Source: Vulcanimicrobiia bacterium
Lineage (GTDB): Bacteria; Vulcanimicrobiota; Vulcanimicrobiia; Eremiobacterales; Eremiobacteraceae
Direction of reading: 5' to 3'
Assembly: GCA_025450855.1 (NCBI GenBank)
Contig: JANWLL010000023.1
Location: 1-42,369, forward strand
DNA: 42,369 nucleotides
In this document: piece by piece, positions 28,647 through 36,784 of the stretch
Position numbering within the stretch: the first letter of the stretch is position 1
How the letters are laid out: each line of letters starts with the position of its first letter
Notes under the pieces: model-generated
Databases searched by the model: none
What the model was told of the DNA's origin: nothing
The model's input: only the letters and a program-made list of their open reading frames with translations
Position numbers and translations under genes: made by a program

Positions 28647-30050
28647 ATGCGCGTCGCCTTGGCCGTTGCGCTCATCGCGAGCGGCTTGACCTTCGCCGCC
28701 CAGCCGGAGCTTGCGGTCGCCGCCGGTCATTCGGCGCCTTCGCCGCAAACATCGCCCACAGCATCACCGGCGCCGGCCTCGATGCCGACGTCTTCGGCGA
28801 CAGCCGGATCGAGCGGACCGGTCGTCCGCATGACGCTCGGCGACGCACTCGCGCTTGCTGCGGCGAACAACCTGACGTATCAAGCGGCGCTCGCCGATCA
28901 AAAGGCTGCAGCTGCTCGCGTCGTCACGGCGAGCGCGGGAAAGGCACCCTCGCTCACCGCCTCGGCGGCACGACAGCATACCCAGAGCGCCGGCGCCTTC
29001 GTGTTCCCATCGCCGAAAGGGCCCGTGAGTTTCCCGATCTCCGCGACGAACTACAACAGCATCTCCGAGACTATCCAGTGGGCGATCTACACGGGCGGCG
29101 CGGTCGAAGCCGAGATCGGCGAGGCTGCGGCGGGGTTCGCCTCGGCGCAGAACGGCGTCGCGGCGACGCGTGCCGACGTCATCAACGAGACGACCACGAA
29201 GTATTTCGCGCTTCTCGCAGCACAACATCGGGCCGCGATCGCGGATCAAGCAGTCCTCGTGGCGCGCGATGACGAGAAGCTCGCCGAACAGCAGTTCAAC
29301 GCAGGAACGGCGGCGCGTGCGGACGTCTTGCGCGAACAAGTGACGCTCGCCAACACGCAAGTGCAAGCCGTTCGGGCCGACAACGAAGCGGCGCTCGCCA
29401 ACGCCGACCTTGCGAACACGCTCAACATCGACCTGGGCAGCAGCATCCAGCCGACCGAGAATCTCAACACCGCATTGCCGTCGTTCACGCTCGGGCAGAT
29501 CCTCGCCGACGCGCGAGTCAAGCGGCCGGAGCTCGCGTCGTCGGCCGACGCGGTGACGATCGCTTCCGACGCCGTGAAGGCCGCGCGCGCGGGTACGCTT
29601 CCGACGCTGGCGCTGCAGATCCAAAACGCCGGCCTGACGCCGAACTTCGAGAACATCAAGCAGCCGCAGCTTTCCGAGACGTTGAGCATCACGTGGAAGC
29701 TGTTCGACGGCGGCATGACGCACGGCGAAGTCGCGCAGGCGCAGGCCGAGGTCGACAAGGCGAAGATCAATCTGAAGCAGCTGCAGAACGGCGTCGACCT
29801 CGAGGCGCGTCAGGCGTATCTCAACTATGTCGCGTCGCAGGCGCAGCTCGCCGCCGCCCGCTCGGCGCAAACGTCGGCGACGGAAGATCTGCGCGTGACG
29901 CGCATCCGCTTCCAGGCCGGCGTCGGAACGTCGCTCGAGCTATCCGACTCGCTGCTCGCCGATACGCAGGCGAAGACGCAATACGTCACGGCCCAAGCGG
30001 CCGTCCAGTCGGCACTCGTCACCCTCGAGCGCGCCGCCGGCCTCTTGTAA
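28647..30050 (+). CDS. TolC-family outer membrane efflux protein
   Basis: Signal peptide; MTLGDALALAAANNLTYQAA, paired coiled-coil repeats, VTRIRFQAGVGTSLELSDS. Confidence 0.9.
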   Translation: MRVALAVALIASGLTFAAQPELAVAAGHSAPSPQTSPTASPAPASMPTSSATAGSSGPVVRMTLGDALALAAANNLTYQAALADQKAAAARVVTASAGKAPSLTASAARQHTQSAGAFVFPSPKGPVSFPISATNYNSISETIQWAIYTGGAVEAEIGEAAAGFASAQNGVAATRADVINETTTKYFALLAAQHRAAIADQAVLVARDDEKLAEQQFNAGTAARADVLREQVTLANTQVQAVRADNEAALANADLANTLNIDLGSSIQPTENLNTALPSFTLGQILADARVKRPELASSADAVTIASDAVKAARAGTLPTLALQIQNAGLTPNFENIKQPQLSETLSITWKLFDGGMTHGEVAQAQAEVDKAKINLKQLQNGVDLEARQAYLNYVASQAQLAAARSAQTSATEDLRVTRIRFQAGVGTSLELSDSLLADTQAKTQYVTAQAAVQSALVTLERAAGLL

Positions 30051-30077
30051 ACACGACAAGCGATCAGGAAGGACCTC

Positions 30078-30104
30078 GTAGCGGTCGAGCTTTAGCTCGA
30101 CCGC
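30078..30104. repeat. Dispersed palindromic repeat, subtype A (GTAGCGGTCGAGCT-TT-AGCTCGACCGC)
   Basis: Perfect 9-bp arms; between convergent tolC-like and lipoprotein genes. Confidence 0.88.
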
Positions 30105-30117
30105 CGCGGCCATTGCC

Positions 30118-30636
30118 TCAGGGCGCTCCCAACACGACGTCCGTCGTGTAGCACAACATCGCAGGCTCGGGCCCTTTGCACTCGACGTACAGCATGCCTT
30201 GGCTCGCGGGCAACGCTTTTGCAAGCTTCGCGCTTCGATAGACGTGTATGTTCGCGGTCTTCCCGACGACGTTGGCCTTCAAGTCGACGGCATCGTCCGG
30301 CAGATATGCCGACGTGATCGAAAAGGCGTCGGCGGGCGCCTTGCCTTCGTAGAAATCCATCGAAAAACGAGTCGCTAATCCGTCGACGCCGGCATAGTGC
30401 ACGGTCACGTAGCCGTGCTCGGTCGTGTAGATCGGCGCATCCGGCGGCGGCGACGGGTATGGATGGAACTTCGACGACGGCTCCGGCGGTGACGGCTTTC
30501 CGAGCACGGCTTCGACTTGCGCGCGCGAGTAACCGGGCGCGGCGCAACACGCCGGCGGCCGCGACGGCACGAGCTTCGTACAGGACCCGCCAATGACGGC
30601 GATCACGGCGATCGCTAAAAACGTTCCTGGCTTCAT
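30118..30636 (-). CDS. Putative lipoprotein, hypothetical
   Basis: Lipobox-like MKPGTFLAIAVIAVIGGSCTK, 172 aa. Confidence 0.65.
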   Translation of the reverse strand: MKPGTFLAIAVIAVIGGSCTKLVPSRPPACCAAPGYSRAQVEAVLGKPSPPEPSSKFHPYPSPPPDAPIYTTEHGYVTVHYAGVDGLATRFSMDFYEGKAPADAFSITSAYLPDDAVDLKANVVGKTANIHVYRSAKLAKALPASQGMLYVECKGPEPAMLCYTTDVVLGAP

Positions 30637-30687
30637 CGCGTCGCTAGTTTCACACCGAGCGCGATGATTCCGCGCTGGAAGACCGCG

Positions 30688-30715
30688 GCGGTCGAGATAA
30701 ATCTCGACCGCTCCC
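30688..30715. repeat. Dispersed palindromic repeat, subtype B
   Basis: GCGGTCGAGAT-AA-ATCTCGACCGCTCCCC. Confidence 0.88.
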
Positions 30716-30727
30716 CAAGAAAAGCAA

Positions 30728-30754
30728 CGGTCGAGATAAATCTCGACCGCTCCC
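30728..30754. repeat. Dispersed palindromic repeat, subtype B, second of a tandem pair
   Basis: CGGTCGAGAT-AA-ATCTCGACCGCTCCC, 39 bp from previous copy, same orientation, immediately 3' of pnp. Confidence 0.88.
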
Positions 30755-30771
30755 TTTTCGTGTCGCCCGGG

Positions 30772-32892
30772 TTAGTTGTTGGCGGTTTCCAGCAGACCTT
30801 TGCGCGACAGGTTGATCCGGCCTTGATGGTCGATCTCCATGACCTTGACTTGGACCTCGTCGCCGACCTGCACTTCGTCCTCGACGCGGTTGACGCGATG
30901 GTTGGCGAGCTGCGAGATGTGGACGAGGCCTTCTTTGCCGGGCAGGATCTGGACGAACGCGCCGATCGTGATGATTCGTTTGACGACGCCCGTGTAGATC
31001 TCACCGACCTCGACGTCGCGCGCGATGTCCTCGACCATCCGCTTCGCCTTTTCGCCCGCTTCGGCGTCCGGCGATGCGATAAAGACGCGACCGTCGTTCT
31101 CGATGTCGATCTTCGCGCCGGTGTCGGCGACGATCTTGTTGATCACCTTGCCGCCTGGCCCGATGATGTCTTTGATCTTGTCGGGGTGGATCTCGAGGAC
31201 GAACATGCGCGGTGCGAAGTGCGAGAGCGAGCGGCGCGGCGCCGGGATCGTCTCCACGAGCTTTCCGATGATGAACATGCGGCCCTCGCGGGCTTGAGCC
31301 ATCGCGCGCCGCATGATCTCGATCGTGATGCCGCGGACTTTGATGTCCATCTGGACGGCGGTGATGCCGTCGACCGTTCCCGCGACCTTGAAGTCCATCT
31401 CGCCGAGAGCGTCTTCGAGGCCTTGGATGTCGGTCAGCACCGAGTACGCGCCGTCTTTGAGGACGAGGCCCATCGCGACGCCGCCCACGTGCTTGCGCAG
31501 CGGTACGCCCGCATCCATGAGCGCCATCGTGCTCGCGCAGACGGAACCCATCGACGACGACCCGTTGCTCTCGAAAGTCTCGGAGACGAGCCGCAGCGTG
31601 TACGGGAACTCATCCTGAGGCGGAAGCATCGGCACGAGCGCACGCTCGGCGAGCCAGCCGTGACCGATCTCGCGCCGGCCTGGGCCGCGCATCGGACGCG
31701 TCTCGCCGACCGAGAACGGCGGGAAGTTGTAGTAGTGCATGTAGCGCTTGAAGTATTGCGGCAAGAGACCGTCGACGCGCTGCTCGTCCGAGATCGAGCC
31801 TAACGTCGCGGCCGTGAATATCTGCGTCTCGCCGCGCGTGAAGAGCGCCGAGCCATGCGTGCGCGGAACGACGCTCGTCCGGCACGAAATCGGACGGATC
31901 TCGTCAAGCTTGCGGCCGTCGGGGCGCAGTCCTTCGTCGACGACCATGACGCGCAGCTCTTCCTCTTCACGTGCCTTCACGCACTTGTCGAAGTCTTTAT
32001 TGCGCCCGTCCTCGAGAAGCGGCCGCAACTCCGCCTCGAGCGGATGGCCGGCGATGCGGCTGCGAGCTTCCTCGCGCGAGATCGACTCGAAGGCGCGATT
32101 GCGTTCGGGCTTCGACGTGACGCGCATCGCGCGCGCGATGTCGCGCCCGAAGGCCTCTTCGACGAACTGACGCATCGACGCCGACGGGTTGAACAACGGA
32201 ACCGTACGCTTCGGTTTGCCCGCCTTGGCGACGAGCTCGCGCGTGCGGACGAGGATCTCCTTGATCGCTTCGTGACCGGCCTCGACGCCGCCGAGGAATT
32301 GCTCCTCGGAGATCTCCTTAGAGCCGCCTTCGACCATCATCACCGCGTCGGACGTGCCGGCTATGATCATGTCGAGTGTGCTCGTCTCGAGCTCGGTGCG
32401 CGTCGGGTTGATCAGGTAGCGGCCGTCGATGAGTCCGACGCGAACGCCCGCGATCGGATGATCGAACGGGATGTCCGAGACCGCGAGTGCGGCGCCTGCG
32501 CCCGTCAGCGCGACGACGTCCGCGTCGATCTCAGGATCGATCGAGAGAATCGTGCAGACGACGTGGATGTCGTTGCGGAAACCTTCCGCGAAGAGCGGTC
32601 GGATCGGACGGTCGATGAGGCGCGCTGTGAGCGTCGCCTTCTCGGACGGCCTGCCTTCTCGCTTTATGAAGCCGCCCGGGATCTTGCCGGCGGCATACAT
32701 TCGCTCTTCGTAGTCGACGGTGAGGGGGAGAAAATCTGCGCCCTCGCGGGGGTTCTGGCTGAGGGTCGCGGCGGCGAGAACGCACGTGTCGCCGTAACGG
32801 ATAAAAACGGAGCCGCTGGCCTGGCGCGCGAGCTCACCGGTTTCCATGGTGAGAGTGCGCCCGCCCAGCTCCATGCTGACGGACTCTGGCAA
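30772..32892 (-). CDS. pnp: Polyribonucleotide nucleotidyltransferase
   Basis: 706 aa with two RNase PH domains, KH (HPDKIKDIIGPGGKVINKIV) and S1 (GEIYTGVVKRIITIGAFVQILPGKEGLVHISQLA) domains. Confidence 0.97.
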   Translation of the reverse strand: MPESVSMELGGRTLTMETGELARQASGSVFIRYGDTCVLAAATLSQNPREGADFLPLTVDYEERMYAAGKIPGGFIKREGRPSEKATLTARLIDRPIRPLFAEGFRNDIHVVCTILSIDPEIDADVVALTGAGAALAVSDIPFDHPIAGVRVGLIDGRYLINPTRTELETSTLDMIIAGTSDAVMMVEGGSKEISEEQFLGGVEAGHEAIKEILVRTRELVAKAGKPKRTVPLFNPSASMRQFVEEAFGRDIARAMRVTSKPERNRAFESISREEARSRIAGHPLEAELRPLLEDGRNKDFDKCVKAREEEELRVMVVDEGLRPDGRKLDEIRPISCRTSVVPRTHGSALFTRGETQIFTAATLGSISDEQRVDGLLPQYFKRYMHYYNFPPFSVGETRPMRGPGRREIGHGWLAERALVPMLPPQDEFPYTLRLVSETFESNGSSSMGSVCASTMALMDAGVPLRKHVGGVAMGLVLKDGAYSVLTDIQGLEDALGEMDFKVAGTVDGITAVQMDIKVRGITIEIMRRAMAQAREGRMFIIGKLVETIPAPRRSLSHFAPRMFVLEIHPDKIKDIIGPGGKVINKIVADTGAKIDIENDGRVFIASPDAEAGEKAKRMVEDIARDVEVGEIYTGVVKRIITIGAFVQILPGKEGLVHISQLANHRVNRVEDEVQVGDEVQVKVMEIDHQGRINLSRKGLLETANN

Positions 32893-32955
32893 GAAGGGGT
32901 TCCTCCTACGCTTTTCTTTTGCTAATTTTATTGATGCGGGTTCTTGTTTCTGAGC

Positions 32956-32977
32956 TAGGCCGGCCTATCCCTAGGGA
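32956..32977. promoter_or_regulatory. Adjacent palindromes in the rpsO-pnp intergenic (possible RNA processing/regulatory site)
   Basis: TAGGCCGGCCTA (32956-32967) directly followed by TCCCTAGGGA (32968-32977). Confidence 0.45.
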
Positions 32978-32985
32978 CAGCGCGC

Positions 32986-33255
32986 TTAGTGACGCAGGCC
33001 GAGCTTGCTGACGATCGCGCGATAGCGCTCGAGGTCGGCTTTTTCGAGATATCTCAGCAGACTGCGACGCTTGCCGACCTTCATAAGAAGACCGCGACGG
33101 CTCGCATGGTCTTTCTTGTGCACCTTGAGGTGCTCGGTCAACTCGTTGATCGACTCGGTGAGCAGAGCGACTTGGACTTCCGCCGATCCGGTATCGTTTT
33201 CTTTGCGGCCGAAGCGGCCGATCACCGACGACTTCTGATCTTTCTTGAGTGCCAC
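32986..33255 (-). CDS. rpsO: 30S ribosomal protein S15 (GTG start)
   Basis: [76 protein letters not shown] upstream. Confidence 0.96.
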   Translation of the reverse strand: MALKKDQKSSVIGRFGRKENDTGSAEVQVALLTESINELTEHLKVHKKDHASRRGLLMKVGKRRSLLRYLEKADLERYRAIVSKLGLRH

Positions 33256-33406
33256 GGACGTGTTGTGCTCCTTCCCGTATTCGCGTGCGGCAGCAGCCCT
33301 TGACTTACCGGGCCGCCGGCCGCCGTAGCAGGCACCCGACAAGGATACCATAGCGGCCCTCGGACCGGCAAGGCGAGGTACGCCGGAAACGACACGTGTA
33401 GAGCAC

Positions 33407-33426
33407 AAAAAAAAGCGCTCGTGCGC
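33407..33426 (-). terminator. Possible weak rho-independent terminator of the LysM gene
   Basis: On minus strand GCGC-ACGA-GCGC followed by TTTTTTTT; only a 4-bp stem. Confidence 0.4.
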
Positions 33427-33430
33427 CCAG

Positions 33431-33459
33431 GGGAGCGGTCGAGATTTATCTCGACCGGC
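33431..33459. repeat. Dispersed palindromic repeat, subtype B (GGGAGCGGTCGAGAT-TT-ATCTCGACCGG)
   Basis: Perfect 9-bp arms; 11 bp from the LysM gene 3' end. Confidence 0.88.
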
Positions 33460-33469
33460 TTGCGCTGAA

Positions 33470-33763
33470 TCAGCGCGGTATCAGCAGGACCTCGCCGGGA
33501 TGGAGCTGTTTGCCGGCGGTAAGGTGATTGATCGACGAGACCTCGTACGCGGCTTCGGCGACATCGGATCCGGCCTTCGCGCGCCGAGCGACGAGACTCC
33601 AAACGGTGTCGCCGGACTGTACGACTACCTTGTCGTAATGCGTCGGACTGGATGCGTAGATGCGGGCCCCCCAGATGGTCGGCAGGGCGAACACCAGCAC
33701 GAGGGAGAGGGCTTGGATAAAGGGAATCAGCGAGACCCGCTGGGTGCGGCGGTAGCGGAACAT
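33470..33763 (-). CDS. Small TM + LysM protein, candidate YneA-like SOS cell-division inhibitor
   Basis: [37 protein letters not shown] (basic N-term + TM) then Lys[17 protein letters not shown]..., [27 protein letters not shown]; divergent from lexA with SOS boxes. Confidence 0.8.
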   Translation of the reverse strand: MFRYRRTQRVSLIPFIQALSLVLVFALPTIWGARIYASSPTHYDKVVVQSGDTVWSLVARRAKAGSDVAEAAYEVSSINHLTAGKQLHPGEVLLIPR

Positions 33764-33792
33764 GAGTCCATTCCTCTGTGAGTGGCGTGTTT

Positions 33793-33806
33793 CGAACATA
33801 TGTTTG
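33793..33806. promoter_or_regulatory. LexA (SOS) box 1
   Basis: CGAACATATGTTTG, matches the Gram-positive-type consensus CGAACRNRYGTTYC at 13 of 14 positions (only the last base, G instead of C, differs). Confidence 0.85.
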
Positions 33807-33814
33807 TCGCCCTA

Positions 33815-33843
33815 ATCTTATCGCCGCCCACCTGGGCTGTCAA
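33815..33843 (-). promoter_or_regulatory. Sigma70-type promoter for the LysM gene
   Basis: Minus-strand TTGACA (33843-33838), 17-bp spacer, TAAGAT (33820-33815). Confidence 0.7.
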
Positions 33844-33851
33844 GAGATTGT

Positions 33852-33865
33852 CGAACAGATGTTTG
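33852..33865. promoter_or_regulatory. LexA (SOS) box 2
   Basis: CGAACAGATGTTTG, 13/14 identical to box 1. Confidence 0.85.
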
Positions 33866-33891
33866 CATCCGGGACGTCGATGTGTTAGAAT
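33863..33891 (+). promoter_or_regulatory. Sigma70-type promoter for lexA, -35 overlapping SOS box 2
   Basis: TTGCAT (33863-33868), 17-bp spacer, TAGAAT (33886-33891). Confidence 0.6.
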
Positions 33892-33909
33892 CCCTATTGC
33901 TCAGCGTGT

Positions 33910-33964
33910 CGGGCTGCGTTTTCGCTAGCCCGCTCCAGGGTCGCCCTTGAGGGCGGCTCTTTTG
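33910..33964 (+). promoter_or_regulatory. Two hairpins in the lexA leader, second terminator-like
   Basis: CGGGCTGCG-TTTT-CGCTAGCCCG and GTCGCCC-TTGA-GGGCGGC followed by TCTTTTG. Confidence 0.45.
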
Positions 33965-34003
33965 TCCCGCACCGGTGTTGAGATGAAAGGGCGGTAGACT
34001 CCC

Positions 34004-34606
34004 GTGGATCGCAAGACGACGCCAAGGCAGCAAGCCATACTCGACACCATCAAAGACTTCACGCGCGAGCACGGCTATCCGCCGTCGGTCCGCGAGATCG
34101 GTGAGCGCGTCGGTTTGTCGTCGAGTTCGACCGTCCAGTGCCATCTGCGCACGCTCGAGAAGAAGGGGCTCATCAAGCGCGATCCCACGAAGCCCCGCGC
34201 TCTCACATCCGAATCCGATTCTGTCGCCCGCGACGTCATCGCCGTGCCGATCATCGGCCGTGTCGCTGCCGGCGTGCCGATCACGGCGGCCGAGAATATC
34301 GAAGAAGAATTCGCGCTGCCTGCCAGCCTTGTCAAAACGTCCGGGTCGTTCATGCTTCGCGTCAAGGGCGAGTCCATGGTCGACGCCGCCATCCTCGACG
34401 GCGACCTCATCCTCGTCAACCCGCAGAAGATCGCGAACAACGGCGAGATCGTCGTCGCGATGATCGACGGCGAAGCGACGGTGAAGTCTTTCTATAAGGA
34501 AGAGAATCGCGTACGGCTGCAGCCGCAGAACAAGTATATGGAGCCGATCTACACGGACACCGTCGACATCGTCGGCAAGGTTTCGGCCATCATACGAAAG
34601 CTTTGA
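34004..34606 (+). CDS. lexA: SOS repressor LexA (GTG start)
   Basis: TPRQQAILDTIKDFTREHGYPPSVREIGERVGLSSSSTVQCHLRTLEKKGLIKRDPTKPRAL; Ser in VKGESMVDAAI; Lys in GEATVKSFY; cleavage region VAAGVPITA. Confidence 0.97.
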   Translation: MDRKTTPRQQAILDTIKDFTREHGYPPSVREIGERVGLSSSSTVQCHLRTLEKKGLIKRDPTKPRALTSESDSVARDVIAVPIIGRVAAGVPITAAENIEEEFALPASLVKTSGSFMLRVKGESMVDAAILDGDLILVNPQKIANNGEIVVAMIDGEATVKSFYKEENRVRLQPQNKYMEPIYTDTVDIVGKVSAIIRKL

Positions 34607-34647
34607 CCGTAGTAGGCCGAGCGCAGCTCGGCATAGCACTTCGCGAT

Positions 34648-34680
34648 CGGCCGCGCAAGAGACGCGGCCGCTTCGTTTTT
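34648..34680 (+). terminator. Rho-independent terminator downstream of lexA
   Basis: CGGCCGCG-CAAGAGA-CGCGGCCG followed by CTTCGTTTTT. Confidence 0.8.
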
Positions 34681-34718
34681 CGAGGCAAGCCCGAGACCCG
34701 CGTCTAACCACAAGCGCG

Positions 34719-35474
34719 ATGAAGCCGAGGATTGCGGTCACCGTAAACCCTGGTGAGGCGTCTGCCCAAGGGGCGCGCAAGAGGTACCGTGACGCGGTGA
34801 CGGCGGCGGGCGGCGAGCCGATCCTCATCGACGGCGTCGATCGCCCGACTCTTACGCAAGCGCTCTTGGAGTTCGACGGCATCCTCTTGCCGGGCGGCAC
34901 CGACGTGGATCCGGCGGCGTACGGCGGAAGGCCGCACCCAAGCATCAACATCGCGGATCCCCGCCGCGACACGCTCGAGCTCGAAGCGGCTCGTGTCGCC
35001 AAGCGATCCGGGCTGCCGCTGTTCGCGATCTGCCGCGGCATGCAGGTCGTCAACGTCGCTCTCGGCGGCACGCTCTTCGAGGACATCGCCGATCAGTACG
35101 AGGCGCCGAACGGTTTGCGCCTCCGCCACGAGCAGACGCCCGATTTCGGCCGGCATGAGACGACGCACGAAGTCGACCTGAAGATCGGCTCGAGGCTTGC
35201 CGAGATCACGGGCTCAGCCGCGATCCGCGTCAATTCGCTGCACCACCAAGCGGTGCGTCGCGTCGCGCACGGGCTCGAACCTGTCGCGCACGCGCGCGAC
35301 GGGATCGTCGAAGCGTACGAGTTCCGCGGCGAGCACCCGTTTTTCGTCGGCGTGCAATGGCATCCTGAAGAGCTCGTCGGCGCGGACGAACCGAGCCGTC
35401 GTCTCTTCGCCTCATTCGTCGCGGCCGCGTCGCGCCGCGCTGCGGCGAAGCAGCTCGCCGCGGACCGGAGCTAG
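34719..35474 (+). CDS. Gamma-glutamyl-gamma-aminobutyrate hydrolase family (peptidase C26, class I GATase-like)
   Basis: FDGILLPGGTDVDPAAYGG, LPLFAICRGMQVVNVALGGTLFEDI (catalytic Cys), VQWHPEEL (His/Glu). Confidence 0.92.
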   Translation: MKPRIAVTVNPGEASAQGARKRYRDAVTAAGGEPILIDGVDRPTLTQALLEFDGILLPGGTDVDPAAYGGRPHPSINIADPRRDTLELEAARVAKRSGLPLFAICRGMQVVNVALGGTLFEDIADQYEAPNGLRLRHEQTPDFGRHETTHEVDLKIGSRLAEITGSAAIRVNSLHHQAVRRVAHGLEPVAHARDGIVEAYEFRGEHPFFVGVQWHPEELVGADEPSRRLFASFVAAASRRAAAKQLAADRS

Positions 35475-35602
35475 CGACGACCGCGAGCGCGCGCGAGCGC
35501 CGGACCGGCGTCGAGGCGTTCATCGCGTCGATCGAGTCGCGGTTATTCCCGGTCCTTCATCGCATCGCCGAAGAGCCGCACGTCGCGGCCGTACGCGTCG
35601 CG

Positions 35603-36784
35603 ATGGGCCCGTCGTTCGCCGGCTTGATTGCGGTGACGGTCATCGCGTTCTTCACTCCGCCGGAACCGTCGCTCGGCACGTCATTCACCGCCCTCTCGAA
35701 CCGCTTCTTCGCCGCCTACCACGTCGGCTTCGGCGCGATGGGTGTCGTCCTCACCGCACTGCTCGCCGACCGGCTCGCGCGCGCTTTCGGATTCAATCGT
35801 CCGCTCGCGTGGATCGTCAGCCTTGGTGCGTTCGCGTCCGGCCTCAAGTGGCCGCTCGCCGACGATCTCGCGGTCGAACTCGGCGCCATCTCGTCGACGA
35901 GTATCCTGCTCGGCCTTGTCACCACGCTTGCGACGGGTGAGGCGTTCAGGTTCGCTCGCAAGTACGTGCGAGGCGCGATCGCTGCCGACACGGCGGGCGC
36001 GTTCGCGGTCGCGATCGTCTTCGGCGGCCTCGCGCTCGTGCACGTGACGCTCGGCGACGTCCTTCTCACCGTCATCCGCCCCTTGGTCAGCGCGAGCGAT
36101 ACGCTGCCCGGTCTGCTGCTCGTCGTCTTTTTCCAGACGTTGCTTTGGACCGCCGGCGTTCACGGCCCGGCGTTTCTCTCAGGCATCGTCACGCCGGTCT
36201 TCTTGAAGGCGCTCGACGAGAACAGCCAAGCCGTCGCCGCGCATCAAGCGCCGCCGCACATCGTCACGATCATGCTGTCGATCTTCTACTTCCCCGGCGG
36301 ATCCGGCGCGACGCTGCCGCTGACGCTCGTCATGCTCCGCTCGCGCGTCGCGCGGCTGCGCAAGCTCGCGATCGCGTCCATCCTGCCGACCGTCTGGAAC
36401 GTCAACGAGACGATCATCTTCGGCGTGCCGCTCGTCATGAACCCGAGCTTGACGATCCCGTTCCTGCTCGTGCCGCTCGTCCTCGCAACTATCACGTATC
36501 TCGCGACATGGCTCAATCTCGTCGGCCACACGATCGTATACTTGCCGCCCGTCTTTCCGTCGTTCGTGACGGCGTGGCTGACGACCGCCGGGGACTGGCG
36601 CGCGATCGTCCTCGTCTTCATCAACATCGCGATCGGCGCGATCATCTACGCGCCGTTCTTCCGGGCGTACGAGAAGGCGATCGTCGCGCAGCCCTCCGAG
36701 CAGAACCGTCTGCTTCGAGAAGCCGAAGCGATCCGCGAACAGGAGCGCGATAAAGAGATGCATCCGGAGCGCTCGACGCAGTGA
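35603..36784 (+). CDS. PTS EIIC-like permease (start uncertain; coding appears to extend upstream)
   Basis: PTS_EIIC signature VWNVNETIIFGVPLVMNPSLTIPFLLVPL; upstream in-frame sequence VEAFIASIESRLFPVLHRIAEEPHVAAVRVA resembles EIIC N-termini but lacks a canonical start. Confidence 0.82.
   Translation: MGPSFAGLIAVTVIAFFTPPEPSLGTSFTALSNRFFAAYHVGFGAMGVVLTALLADRLARAFGFNRPLAWIVSLGAFASGLKWPLADDLAVELGAISSTSILLGLVTTLATGEAFRFARKYVRGAIAADTAGAFAVAIVFGGLALVHVTLGDVLLTVIRPLVSASDTLPGLLLVVFFQTLLWTAGVHGPAFLSGIVTPVFLKALDENSQAVAAHQAPPHIVTIMLSIFYFPGGSGATLPLTLVMLRSRVARLRKLAIASILPTVWNVNETIIFGVPLVMNPSLTIPFLLVPLVLATITYLATWLNLVGHTIVYLPPVFPSFVTAWLTTAGDWRAIVLVFINIAIGAIIYAPFFRAYEKAIVAQPSEQNRLLREAEAIREQERDKEMHPERSTQ

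Noticed and set aside
4846-33459. Palindromic repeats as a CRISPR array
   Set aside because: Copies are dispersed over kilobases, not regularly spaced, and no cas genes are visible
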